Shown here: piece after piece, positions 16,023 to 26,711 of the stretch | How positions within the stretch are numbered: the first letter of the stretch is position 1 | Layout of the letters: every line of letters starts with the position of its first letter | Assembly: GCA_020735665.1 (NCBI GenBank) | Contig: CP085928.1 | Coordinates: forward strand, 1-64,000 | Direction of reading: 5' to 3' | Length of the DNA: 64,000 nt | Source: Lachnospiraceae bacterium GAM79 | GTDB taxonomy: Bacteria > Bacillota > Clostridia > Lachnospirales > Lachnospiraceae | The notes under the pieces: generated by a model | The model's database searches: none | The model's input: the letters and a program-made list of their open reading frames with translations, nothing else | What the model was told of the DNA's origin: nothing | Position numbers and translations under genes: made by a program

Positions 16023-18725
16023 ATGAAAAAGTTGGTGGTGGGTATTCTTGCCCATGTTGATTCGGGAAAAACTACATTATCGGAAGCCATGTTATATACG
16101 GCAGGCAAGATCCGTAAGCTTGGACGGGTGGATCATAAGGATGCTTACCTGGATACGGATGCACAGGAGCGGGAGCGTGGGATCACGATATTTTCCAAGC
16201 AGGCGGTATTTACATATGATGACATGGAGATTACGCTGCTTGATACGCCTGGGCATGTTGATTTCTCAGCGGAAATGGAACGAACCTTACAGGTGCTTGA
16301 CTATGCGATTCTTGTCATTAATGGCATGGACGGGGTACAGAGTCATACTGATACATTATGGAAGCTGTTGAAGCGGTACGAGATCCCGACATTTATATTT
16401 GTAAATAAGATGGATATGGATGGGTCAGATAAAGATGCTGTTTTCCAAAATATACGAAAAAAGCTGGATGGGGATTGCGTTGATTTCTCATCCGAGGACA
16501 GAGATGAACAGATCGCGATGGCAGACGAGAGACTGTTGGATACCTATCTGGATAGTGGTACGGTTGAGACAGAGGATATCATCGAAGCAATTCTTGACAG
16601 AAAGATATTTCCGTGTTTCTGGGGATCGGCACTCAAACTCTCCGGTGTGCAGGAATTATTGGATGCGATGAATACCTATATGGTGATGCCTGCATATAAT
16701 GCAGAATTTGGCGGACGGATCTTCAAGATATCGAGAGATGCAAAAGGGGAACGTCTTACCTATATGAAGGTGACCGGAGGATGCTTAAAGTGCAGAGAGC
16801 AGATCGAGGGAACTGAAGGAAAAGTCAACCAGATACGGATTTATTCCGGTGCGCGTTACGAGACGGTAGAGGAGGCTCCTGCCGGAACGGTATGTGCGGT
16901 CACCGGGCTTGGTGAGACATCCGCAGGTCAGGGCGTTGGATGTGAACAGGAAAATGTATTCGCAGGACTGGAACCTGTGTTATCCTATAAAGTCAGTTAT
17001 CCGGAGGACAAGGATGCAGTTGTCGTACTCCGGGATATCAGGCAGTTGGAGGAAGAAGAACCGGAGTTACATGTGGAGTTTGCACAGGAGACCCGAGAGA
17101 TCTTTGTCAAGGTTATGGGACAGGTGCAGCTTCAGGTGCTGACACAGATCATAAAAGACAGATTTGGTTATCTCATATCATTTGGTATGGGAAGGATCAT
17201 ATATAAAGAGACACTTGCAGAACCGGTAATGGGTGTCGGCCATTTTGAACCGCTTCGCCATTATGCCGAAGTGCATTTGCTGATGGAACCATTGGAGCCG
17301 GGAAGTGGAATGCAGTTTGATACGATATGTAGCGAGGATGTGCTCGATAAGAACTGGCAGAGATTGATCCTGACACATCTGGAAGAAAAAGAATACCGCG
17401 GCGTGTTGACAGGCGCACCGATCACAGATATGAAGATCACAGTGACCGCAGGACGGGCACATCAGAAGCATACAGAGGGCGGTGATTTCCGTCAGGCAAC
17501 ATATCGTGCAGTAAGGCAGGGGCTTATGATGGGGGAATGCAGACTGTTAGAACCCGTGTATGCATTCCGGCTGGAGATCCCTACAGAGATGACCGGGCGG
17601 GCGATGAACGATATCACGCGGATGCATGGACGATTTGCACAGCCGGAGATCGAGGGTGAAATGAGTATCTTGACAGGAACTGCACCGGTTGCTACGATGC
17701 AGGAGTACCAGCAGGATGTGACGGCATATACCAGAGGACAGGGTAAGTTATCCTGTACCCTGCAGGGATATGAGCCATGCCACAATGAAGATGAAGTGCT
17801 GGCGGCAAGTACCTATGATCCGGAGCTTGATATGGCGAATCCGGCATCGTCGGTATTCTGTGCACATGGAGCCGGATATATCGTGGACTGGTACGATGTG
17901 TATGATATGATGCATGTAAAAGAAGATCCGGGATTTGCACTTGCGGGAATGGAAGATGTCCTGCGAAATATAACGTCAGAGCCTACTGAGGCAGACGAGG
18001 ATAACCGAAAACGGATGGCGCGTGAGCGGCAGGACGTAGGTGCTCCGGTGTATGATGAGAAAGAGTTAGAGGATATATTTGTCCGTACCTATGGTTCAAA
18101 CAGCCGGGAAAATGCAGCTTATAATAAAGCCGGTTTTAATCGGTATAATAAGAGTGTGTCGGAAGCGGACTGGTATGTGAAAAAGGCGGCAGAACATGGC
18201 AAGAGCAAGACCACCGGTGCGCAGACACCGGCTGTCGGATTAAAGACGGCGGATACTGGAATTGCCAGACCCGGAGCATACAGGAAGCAAAAGGGCGAGA
18301 TAGAATATCTGTTAGTTGATGGGTATAACGTGATATTTGCATGGGATGACCTGAAAGCGCTGGCAGCGGTGAACATCGACAGTGCCAGAGATAAGCTGAT
18401 TGATATTATGTCGAATTATCAGGGGTATGTCGGCTGTGAGCTGATCCTCGTATTTGATGCTTATAAGGTGAAGCAGAATCCGGGCAGCATTACAAAGCAT
18501 GGAAATATCCATGTGGTCTATACGAAAGAAGCAGAGACTGCCGATATGTATATAGAAAAGACGACACATGAGCTTGGCAGAAAGTATAAAGTGACGGTTG
18601 CATCCTCAGATGGATTGGAACAGTTGATCATCATGGGGCAGGGTGCACTTCGAATGTCCTCCCGTGGGCTTCGGGAAGAAGTAGAACGTGTGAACCGGAT
18701 ACTGAGAGATGATTATTTGAAATAA
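16023..18725 (+). CDS. TetM-like translational GTPase fused to a Rae1/YacP-type NYN nuclease
   Basis: 900-residue fusion. Residues 1 to about 640 form an EF-G/TetM-like GTPase: G1 AHVDSGKTT, switch ERERGITI, G3 DTPGH, G4 NKMD, then domain II and the EF-G-like IV/V region. A low-complexity linker follows. From about residue 760 comes a NYN domain very like Bacillus Rae1: YLLVDGYNVIFAW, LILVFDAYKV, TKEAETADMYIEK, VASSDGLEQ and MGQGALRMSSRGL, with the acidic metal-binding residues intact. Rae1 cuts mRNA in the ribosomal A site, where TetM-type GTPases also bind, so a ribosome-bound mRNA decay or rescue factor is likely. ATG 16023 has CAGGG about ten bases ahead; ATG 15993 has no ribosome site. 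Confidence 0.88.
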   Translation: MKKLVVGILAHVDSGKTTLSEAMLYTAGKIRKLGRVDHKDAYLDTDAQERERGITIFSKQAVFTYDDMEITLLDTPGHVDFSAEMERTLQVLDYAILVINGMDGVQSHTDTLWKLLKRYEIPTFIFVNKMDMDGSDKDAVFQNIRKKLDGDCVDFSSEDRDEQIAMADERLLDTYLDSGTVETEDIIEAILDRKIFPCFWGSALKLSGVQELLDAMNTYMVMPAYNAEFGGRIFKISRDAKGERLTYMKVTGGCLKCREQIEGTEGKVNQIRIYSGARYETVEEAPAGTVCAVTGLGETSAGQGVGCEQENVFAGLEPVLSYKVSYPEDKDAVVVLRDIRQLEEEEPELHVEFAQETREIFVKVMGQVQLQVLTQIIKDRFGYLISFGMGRIIYKETLAEPVMGVGHFEPLRHYAEVHLLMEPLEPGSGMQFDTICSEDVLDKNWQRLILTHLEEKEYRGVLTGAPITDMKITVTAGRAHQKHTEGGDFRQATYRAVRQGLMMGECRLLEPVYAFRLEIPTEMTGRAMNDITRMHGRFAQPEIEGEMSILTGTAPVATMQEYQQDVTAYTRGQGKLSCTLQGYEPCHNEDEVLAASTYDPELDMANPASSVFCAHGAGYIVDWYDVYDMMHVKEDPGFALAGMEDVLRNITSEPTEADEDNRKRMARERQDVGAPVYDEKELEDIFVRTYGSNSRENAAYNKAGFNRYNKSVSEADWYVKKAAEHGKSKTTGAQTPAVGLKTADTGIARPGAYRKQKGEIEYLLVDGYNVIFAWDDLKALAAVNIDSARDKLIDIMSNYQGYVGCELILVFDAYKVKQNPGSITKHGNIHVVYTKEAETADMYIEKTTHELGRKYKVTVASSDGLEQLIIMGQGALRMSSRGLREEVERVNRILRDDYLK

Positions 18726-18769
18726 AGGCTGAAGTGTTATGCGGCAAAGCAGATAAGAGAACGATATAA

Positions 18770-20296
<1,527 letters not shown>

Positions 20297-20371
20297 GAAG
20301 CGGAATTTATTAGATAGAATCTGTAAGCTGTTTTCAGATAAAAATAGCTTCAAATAGCAGGAGATTGAGAC

Positions 20372-22924
20372 ATGACAGATAAGATCAAAAACATACTGGA
20401 ACAAATGACAATAGAAGAAAAAGCCACTATGGTGTGCGGTGCAAGTAACTTCAGTACCGCAGCAGTTCCTGAGTGTGGTGTACCGGCGATCCGTATGCTG
20501 GATGGCGGAACGGGAATTAATTATGAACAGCTGATCGGCGATCTGATCCTTGCATGGAGACAGAATCCGAGGGATGAGGAAGAAGCATGGCTGATGAAAG
20601 ACTTCAGTGCTACAGAAGAACGTCATGTTATATTTGATTATTTCCGTCCTGATAAGCTGACAGAAAAGGAAATGAAGGTCTGGAAGAAGGTTCGGGATCA
20701 CTTCAAGGATCAGTTTGTAAAGAATACAACAAATAATGAGACAACACTGGCATTTGTAGAGATGGCAGGGGATGCTGCGGCAGACATTATGTCGCCTGCA
20801 TGTTTTCCATGTGGGATGATGCTTGGGGCTACATTTAACCCGGATATCGTGAATATGACAGGACATGCACTTGGACGGGAAGCACGGGCGTATGGCGTGC
20901 ATATGCTCCTTGGAACACCGAATATCAATATCCACAGAGATCCATTGAGTGGAAGATTATTTGAAGGTTTCTCAGAAGATCCGTGTCTGGTGTCGAAGCT
21001 TGCACCGGAGTATGTAAAGGGTGTGCAGGAGGAAGGAGTAGCGGCAAATATCAAGCATTTTGCTGCAAATAATCAGGAAAAGAACCGTCAGGGGATCAAT
21101 GAGACGATATCGGAACGGGCGTTGCAGGAGATTTATTTTCCGGGCTTCCGTGCCTGTGTAGAGCAGGGAAAGCCGGCAACTGTAATGTCAGCATATAATA
21201 AGATCAATGGTACGGCATGTACACAGAATAAATGGCTGTTAGATGACATCCTGCGTAAATACTGGGGCTTTGACGGAATGGTTGTGTCAGATTGGGGCGC
21301 AGTCTACGATCCGATCGCAGCATTAAAAGCAGGAAATGACCTGAATATGCCGGGAGTTACAGCTGATCCTACAGTAGTCATGGAAGCAGTTGCAAATGGG
21401 GAACTGACCGAAGAAGAACTGGATCAGAATGTGGCGAGAATACTGGAACTGGCAGAGACTTACGCTGCACCGGAGTGCTATGATATGTCAGCGCAGTATA
21501 TCATGGATATGTCGAAGCAGGCAGCCTATAAGACGGCTTGTGAGGGCATTGTTATGTTGAAAAATGAGAATGACATCTTTCCGATTCAGGCAAAGAGCAA
21601 GGCAGGAAGTGATTCGGTATTTGAGACAGCTGTGGAAGATGATCTTTTATCGGGTGTCGTTCTTTGCGGAAGCGGAGCTATCCGTTTATATGACTGTGGT
21701 ACCGGAAGTGCAGGTATTACGACAGATAAGGACAGCAGCATCTACGAGGGGCTGATCCAGAATGGTGTCGAGGTGAGTATCGGAATACCGGCAGTAGGGA
21801 AGCGCGCAGGCATTTCCACCTATATCTGCGTTGCCAGAATACCGGGCATGGAAGGAAATGACCGGAAGGATATGAAGCTGTCCGCCGAGGATGCACAGAT
21901 TTTGAATCAGATGTTAGATCTGAAACGGGAAAATCCACTTGTGAAGCTGGGACTTATCTTAAATGTAAGCGGACCGGTTGATCTGGCACTTTGGGAGCAT
22001 GAGTTAGATGGCATCTTCTGTATGTTCTTACCGGGTATGGAAGGTGGACATGCAATGGCAGATATCTTAACCGGCAGAGTGAATCCATCCGGAAAGCTGC
22101 CGCTGACATTCCCAAAGAAATATCAGGATACACCGACGTATCTGAATTTCCCGGGTGACGGATATCAGGTCAATTATGGAGAAGGCATCTACGTCGGATA
22201 CAGATATTATGATAAGAAGATGGTAGAGCCGTTGTATCCATTTGGACATGGATTATCCTACAGTCATTTTGAGATCAGCAATGAGCGTGCAATCGGAGAG
22301 CAGTCTCCGGTAGAGATCATTTACCCGGATGGCAAAGTAGATAATAAGAAAATGCCGGTATTTACGGATTCGATCAAGATCGCTGTGGATGTGATCAATC
22401 AGGGACCGGAAGAATTCTCTGAAGGTATGGAAGTTGTTCAGCTCTATATCAGTGATCCGTATGCATCCATCTCAAAGCCTGTAAAGGAATTGAAAGCGTT
22501 TAAGAAGATCCGGCTGGCATATGGCGACCAGGAGAAGGTCAGCTTTACTCTGAAAAAAGAGGACTTTGCTTCATTTGACAGTGACCTGCATCAGTGGGTG
22601 GCAGAGGAAGGAATCTATAATATCCTGATTGGAAACAGCTCCCGGAATATCGTGTGCAGCATGCCCGTCTATCTGGATGCAAAGACAGCGTACAGCTATA
22701 GTCTGATGACGCCGATCAAGGTGTTGTATGAGAATTCCGTGGCGAAAGCGCATATGAATCATCTGTGGCTCAGACTGGGGCTTGATCCGGCAGATATTGA
22801 TTACAAATACGAATATGAGCCTCACACCAGACTGATCGATCTGGTTCATTTGAAATGTGAGAATCCGGAGCAGGAAGCACTGGATGAATTCGATCTTCGG
22901 GTTGGAAGCCTGAAGCGGGCGTAA
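20372..22924 (+). CDS. Glycoside hydrolase family 3 beta-glucosidase-type enzyme
   Basis: 850 residues: N-terminal TIM barrel with the GH3 nucleophile region GFDGMVVSDWGAV (Asp307) and the KHFAANNQEKNR motif, a (beta/alpha)6 domain, and a C-terminal fibronectin-III-like domain (about residues 660-750). No signal peptide, so it is intracellular and should hydrolyse imported beta-linked oligosaccharides, such as cellobiose or gentiobiose-type sugars; linkage preference cannot be read from sequence. GGAGATTGAGAC stands before ATG 20372. It follows glpK by 75 bases, possibly on one transcript. Confidence 0.92.
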   Translation: MTDKIKNILEQMTIEEKATMVCGASNFSTAAVPECGVPAIRMLDGGTGINYEQLIGDLILAWRQNPRDEEEAWLMKDFSATEERHVIFDYFRPDKLTEKEMKVWKKVRDHFKDQFVKNTTNNETTLAFVEMAGDAAADIMSPACFPCGMMLGATFNPDIVNMTGHALGREARAYGVHMLLGTPNINIHRDPLSGRLFEGFSEDPCLVSKLAPEYVKGVQEEGVAANIKHFAANNQEKNRQGINETISERALQEIYFPGFRACVEQGKPATVMSAYNKINGTACTQNKWLLDDILRKYWGFDGMVVSDWGAVYDPIAALKAGNDLNMPGVTADPTVVMEAVANGELTEEELDQNVARILELAETYAAPECYDMSAQYIMDMSKQAAYKTACEGIVMLKNENDIFPIQAKSKAGSDSVFETAVEDDLLSGVVLCGSGAIRLYDCGTGSAGITTDKDSSIYEGLIQNGVEVSIGIPAVGKRAGISTYICVARIPGMEGNDRKDMKLSAEDAQILNQMLDLKRENPLVKLGLILNVSGPVDLALWEHELDGIFCMFLPGMEGGHAMADILTGRVNPSGKLPLTFPKKYQDTPTYLNFPGDGYQVNYGEGIYVGYRYYDKKMVEPLYPFGHGLSYSHFEISNERAIGEQSPVEIIYPDGKVDNKKMPVFTDSIKIAVDVINQGPEEFSEGMEVVQLYISDPYASISKPVKELKAFKKIRLAYGDQEKVSFTLKKEDFASFDSDLHQWVAEEGIYNILIGNSSRNIVCSMPVYLDAKTAYSYSLMTPIKVLYENSVAKAHMNHLWLRLGLDPADIDYKYEYEPHTRLIDLVHLKCENPEQEALDEFDLRVGSLKRA

Positions 22925-22950
22925 AAAACGTCGAAATTTGTTTTTTTACA

Positions 22951-22983
22951 TCTAGTTTTGTTGTTTATGTTCTAGTTTTGTCG
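22951..22983 (+). promoter_or_regulatory. Direct repeat resembling LytTR/VirR boxes
   Basis: TCTAGTTTTGT(T/C)G occurs at 22951-22963 and 22971-22983, one copy every 20 bases, on the same face of the helix, about 75 bases upstream of the secreted-protein gene. The core AGTTNTG resembles the VirR box used by LytTR regulators. No LytTR regulator gene is in the window. Confidence 0.5.
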
Positions 22984-23056
22984 AATAACCACAAAGTTTG
23001 TATATTTATGTTATATTTTCTATATCTGCAGATAATATTTAGAAAAGGAGATTATA

Positions 23057-23485
23057 ATGTTTATGACAAAACGATTATTAAAGACAAAACGTTACATATT
23101 TATCTTAGGCTGTTGCGCCTGTATGATGTTTAGTACAGTTTCATTTGCACAAAGTAGATACGTGGGTAATTTGCCAACGCAGTCTGCGGTCCATGCAGGA
23201 ATTACTGTAAGGGGAAATGCCAGCTATTTATACAGAGTAACGCGTGACAAAATAAGTTGTTATGCTACATTATCTGGACGAGATAGTGATGAGACTATTT
23301 CTAGTGGACCATTTAATGGAGTGAAAATGTTTGGCAATAAAAATGGTCAGTGTATCGCTAAAGTATATGGAGGACATAGAAGTGCCAGTAAGAGTGAAAA
23401 AATTAGCACTGATAATACATATGCTACTGTAAAATTCATTGCGGATGGAAATAAGAAAAAGGAATTTACACTTTATGGTAATTAA
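23057..23485 (+). CDS. Small secreted protein, possible exported peptide or bacteriocin-like product
   Basis: 142 residues with a clear Sec signal peptide (basic MTKRLLKTKRY, hydrophobic core to residue 29, cleavage after SFA). The mature part of about 110 residues is beta-rich and basic, with two cysteines in total after the leader (ISCYATL and QCIAKVY). I do not recognise a family; it does not show lactococcin 972 features. AAAAGGAG precedes ATG 23057. It heads a cluster with two FtsX-type permeases, an ATPase and a lipoprotein, and a strong hairpin separates it from them, an arrangement seen in peptide export or immunity operons. Confidence 0.7.
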   Translation: MFMTKRLLKTKRYIFILGCCACMMFSTVSFAQSRYVGNLPTQSAVHAGITVRGNASYLYRVTRDKISCYATLSGRDSDETISSGPFNGVKMFGNKNGQCIAKVYGGHRSASKSEKISTDNTYATVKFIADGNKKKEFTLYGN

Positions 23486-23496
23486 AGTCGAATTCT

Positions 23497-23538
23497 GCTA
23501 ACAACAAGATTCGTAACCGCGGACGAATCTTGGTTAGC
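23497..23538 (+). terminator. Strong intra-operon hairpin after the secreted protein
   Basis: GCTAAC-AA-CAAGATTCGT pairs with ACGAATCTTG-GTTAGC around an eight-base loop (23497-23538). No T-run follows, so it may stabilise or partly terminate the upstream transcript and make the small protein more abundant than the transporter. Confidence 0.7.
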
Positions 23539-23571
23539 GGAAAGTTGATCAGAGTTAGAGGGGGAAAGATA

Positions 23572-24780
23572 TTGCGTATCAGAGATAAAGAGATTTCAAT
23601 TTTATTCATTATAGGATTTACATTTGTGTTTATTCTTCTATGTACTGCATATGCCACAGTTTCAAATTGGCTGTGGCAATACAGTAATCAAAAAACATCG
23701 TATCAATATTCAGAAAATTTATACATACATTCCATACACTCATATGAGGCAAATTATGTAGACTGGGAGAAAGTTGCAGAAGACGGTTATTTTGAAGTAG
23801 ATATTGAACAGGAAGCAGAATGTTTGCAGTTATGTAAGGATGATACAGATAGTATGGTTAATATATTATCTGATCAGATGGATACAACCTATATTACAGA
23901 TATTAGCTTATCCTCTGGTGAAAATGGAGATTCGCGAGATATAAATGTGGTTTTTTCGTATAAAGATGTATGGTTTCAGACACTTGAAAGTGGGGAATAT
24001 GCATGGACAAATGGGGAAAATCCTGCTGTTGTAATCAGCAAAGATCTGATGGCAGAAACGATTCAGAAAAACAACAAATTATATATGTGGATAGGCGATA
24101 GATATATAGAGGTATGTGGTGTATTTGAAAAGTATCAGGCAGAAGATGACTGTGAGATACTTGTTTTGGGAGGACGACAGTTTTATGAAGAATCAAGTAT
24201 ATTTCAGAATAAATTAAATGAAATGTTAAATAAAGATGAGATTCAAATTGTAATGGGAGCTAATGAGCCAATTGAATCACCGGATTTATTTCAAAAAGAG
24301 GAAAATGAGAGTGATAGTCTGTATTTGGGTGAGCCGGGATTTTCTATAAGAAAAGCTATGGATAGAGAGCAGTCTGATATATCGGGAAATAAGTGGAAGT
24401 ACTTATATAATATAAAGACATTGATTGTTGCTGTAATGATTTTGTTTGGAATTATGAATTGTATTATGCTATCAAAAATCTGGATTTTACGGCGTAGAAA
24501 AGATTATTTGATCATGCGGATTTATGGTATGAGCAGTTGGAAAATTCTGTCAATGTCATTCAAAGAGATATGTCTGATGGCTGGAATTGGTTTGGGGCTT
24601 GCAACCGTGATCTCATTCATATATATACGTTATTTTGGTGGATTTAAGAATATCTCGTATATAATGCATTGGATTTGGCTCGTATTATTATTAGGTTTTA
24701 TTATAACGGTATTTATTTGTATGCTATCAGTGGCTTTTTTCATAAACAGGAAAAATTATGGACAATTAGTAAGAGAATAA
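23572..24780 (+). CDS. FtsX-like ABC permease (first of two)
   Basis: 402 residues: one N-terminal membrane helix, an extracellular region of about 260 residues (MacB periplasmic-core-like), then three C-terminal helices with the FtsX signature IYGMSSWKILSMSFKEI. This is the half-permease layout of type VII ABC systems, which use mechanotransmission rather than classical transport. Start is TTG 23572 with GAGGGGG ahead; no ATG fits. It pairs with the second permease and the ATPase that follow. Confidence 0.8.
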   Translation: MRIRDKEISILFIIGFTFVFILLCTAYATVSNWLWQYSNQKTSYQYSENLYIHSIHSYEANYVDWEKVAEDGYFEVDIEQEAECLQLCKDDTDSMVNILSDQMDTTYITDISLSSGENGDSRDINVVFSYKDVWFQTLESGEYAWTNGENPAVVISKDLMAETIQKNNKLYMWIGDRYIEVCGVFEKYQAEDDCEILVLGGRQFYEESSIFQNKLNEMLNKDEIQIVMGANEPIESPDLFQKEENESDSLYLGEPGFSIRKAMDREQSDISGNKWKYLYNIKTLIVAVMILFGIMNCIMLSKIWILRRRKDYLIMRIYGMSSWKILSMSFKEICLMAGIGLGLATVISFIYIRYFGGFKNISYIMHWIWLVLLLGFIITVFICMLSVAFFINRKNYGQLVRE

Positions 24781-24801
24781 AATGGACAGGGGGTTAGATG
24801 G

Positions 24802-26055
24802 ATGAAATTTCGATATAGACTAAAATTTGCAGTTGATAATATGTGCCTGCATAGTTCTAAGATATGGGAAGGAATTTTGCTGAATACCGTCACATTATTG
24901 GTACTGTCTGTTGTAATTCTAATTATGCATACGAGTGGTAATTTTTATAATGAAACGCAGAAAGCATATAAAGAAGACATTAAAAACATTGGGATGGTAC
25001 AGATAGAAAATGAAGAAGATTATGAAAAGTGTTTGAAATTTATTGAATATATGAAAACACAAAAATATATAAAAATGCTTGGGACAATGGAGAATAAAAT
25101 TGAAAATGGAGATAGCTGGAGAACTGTAGCAGAGAAACAGGCAAATAACAAGGAAGAGAAAGATGAATTGTATAATTCGGATTCATATGTTGAGACTTGG
25201 AATGTTAGTAAAGATATGTTTTCAATGCTGAGTATAAATCTGGAAGCGGGCTATATTACAATAGATGATGCATTGCGCAGGGGATATGAAGCGGTTTATG
25301 CCGGATTCCAATATAAAAAAATATTGCACATAGGTGATGTAATAGAACTAAATGGATGCGACAAACAGGGGATCATTGCAGGTTATATAAAAAGAAACCA
25401 GGTTATTCCTGTTATGGACATAACGGATGTGAATAAATATTCAATTCATACAACTACTTCTTTAGATTATGGGGTTATAGAAGTAAATGAAACAGAAGCG
25501 GGATATTGGAACCTTTATTTTTGTGTAAACCATGATTATACATTTGATGATGCAAAGAATAGATTGAATATGTTAGCAGACCGCGAGAATATAAGTATCT
25601 CTGTTAAGAATCTGGCAGCCGTTATGAGCAGCGTTGAGTCATCAACCAAGGATATACGCAGATATTTATTGGAATTGTTTTTTATTGTGGCAATATCAGC
25701 ATGTGTATCATTGACTTGTTATCAAAGTATGAATATTCTCACACGAAAATATGAGTATGGTATTTTGTATGCGAATGGATGGAATCAGAAAGATATAATT
25801 TCAATTATTTTAATTGAAAATATATGGAAAATGTTAATCGCAATTATTTTAGTAATTCCTGTGGTGGCACTTCTTGCAAAATATTTTTTTGAAGCAGTAT
25901 ATGAGTCTCAAAGAATATTAACTATGGTGATATATAAAAATGTATTGGTTATGAATGTATTAGCAGGTGTCTTTATGATAATGCTTTCATCCGTTATCCC
26001 GATTAGATTGATAAAAAATCACTCAGGAGCAGAATTAATAGGAGATGAATTATGA
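24802..26055 (+). CDS. FtsX-like ABC permease (second of two)
   Basis: 417 residues, same plan as the previous gene: one helix, a large outer domain, three helices at the end, with LTRKYEYGILYANGWNQKDII as the FtsX coupling region. The two proteins are diverged and likely form a heterodimer. GGGGG-type ribosome site before ATG 24802. Its stop overlaps the ATPase start in an ATGA arrangement, so the two are translationally coupled. Confidence 0.82.
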   Translation: MKFRYRLKFAVDNMCLHSSKIWEGILLNTVTLLVLSVVILIMHTSGNFYNETQKAYKEDIKNIGMVQIENEEDYEKCLKFIEYMKTQKYIKMLGTMENKIENGDSWRTVAEKQANNKEEKDELYNSDSYVETWNVSKDMFSMLSINLEAGYITIDDALRRGYEAVYAGFQYKKILHIGDVIELNGCDKQGIIAGYIKRNQVIPVMDITDVNKYSIHTTTSLDYGVIEVNETEAGYWNLYFCVNHDYTFDDAKNRLNMLADRENISISVKNLAAVMSSVESSTKDIRRYLLELFFIVAISACVSLTCYQSMNILTRKYEYGILYANGWNQKDIISIILIENIWKMLIAIILVIPVVALLAKYFFEAVYESQRILTMVIYKNVLVMNVLAGVFMIMLSSVIPIRLIKNHSGAELIGDEL

Positions 26056-26711
26056 TTAGATTAAATAATGTAAGAAAGACATATGTAACTGGTGATGTAT
26101 CGACAGCAGCATTAAATGGAATTTCTCTGGAGATAGAAGATGGAGCTTATATTTCTATTATGGGAACTTCTGGTTCAGGGAAAAGTACCCTGTTAAATAT
26201 TTTAGGAGGAATGGATCGGCTGACGGAAGGCGAATATTTTTATAATGATATAGCAGTACATGAGTTGAAGGAAAATGAACTTCATAATTTCAGAAAAGAA
26301 AATGTAGGATTTATTTTTCAACAATTTGCCCTTATGAAACATTATACGGTTTTTGAAAATGTGGAGATACCGTTAATAGCATTAAATATTCCGAAGAAAA
26401 AAAGAAAAGAAATCGTTATGCAAAGCTTGGATATGGTGGGAATTGCAGATTATTGGAAAAAACTTCCGGCTAATTTATCAGGGGGACAACAGCAGAGGTG
26501 TGCGATCGCAAGAGCGTTGGTTGCAAATAAAAATATAATTCTGGCAGATGAGCCGACGGGTGCATTGGATAAAATGACCGGACAAGAGATTATGAAAATT
26601 TTAAAGAAAGTAAATCAACAGGGCAAAACAGTGATTGTTGTCACACATGATGAAAATGTAGCACAAATGGGTGATCGTATAATACGGATAGAGGATGGAA
26701 GATTAGTATGA
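26052..26711 (+). CDS. ABC transporter ATPase, MacB/LolD-like
   Basis: 219 residues, the usual length. Walker A GTSGSGKSTL, Q-loop FIFQQFALM, signature LSGGQQQR, Walker B IILADEPTGALD and the switch His in VVTHDENVA are intact. It energises the two FtsX-like permeases upstream. It overlaps both neighbours by four bases (ATGA), which points to tight stoichiometric expression of permease, ATPase and lipoprotein. Function in peptide export, immunity or envelope stress cannot be separated from sequence. Confidence 0.93.
   Translation: MIRLNNVRKTYVTGDVSTAALNGISLEIEDGAYISIMGTSGSGKSTLLNILGGMDRLTEGEYFYNDIAVHELKENELHNFRKENVGFIFQQFALMKHYTVFENVEIPLIALNIPKKKRKEIVMQSLDMVGIADYWKKLPANLSGGQQQRCAIARALVANKNIILADEPTGALDKMTGQEIMKILKKVNQQGKTVIVVTHDENVAQMGDRIIRIEDGRLV

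Noticed and set aside
16023-18725. Tetracycline-resistance gene (tetM-type)
   Set aside because: The GTPase half resembles TetM, but the protein is about 260 residues longer, carries a nuclease domain and lies in core DNA. I see no reason to call it a resistance determinant.
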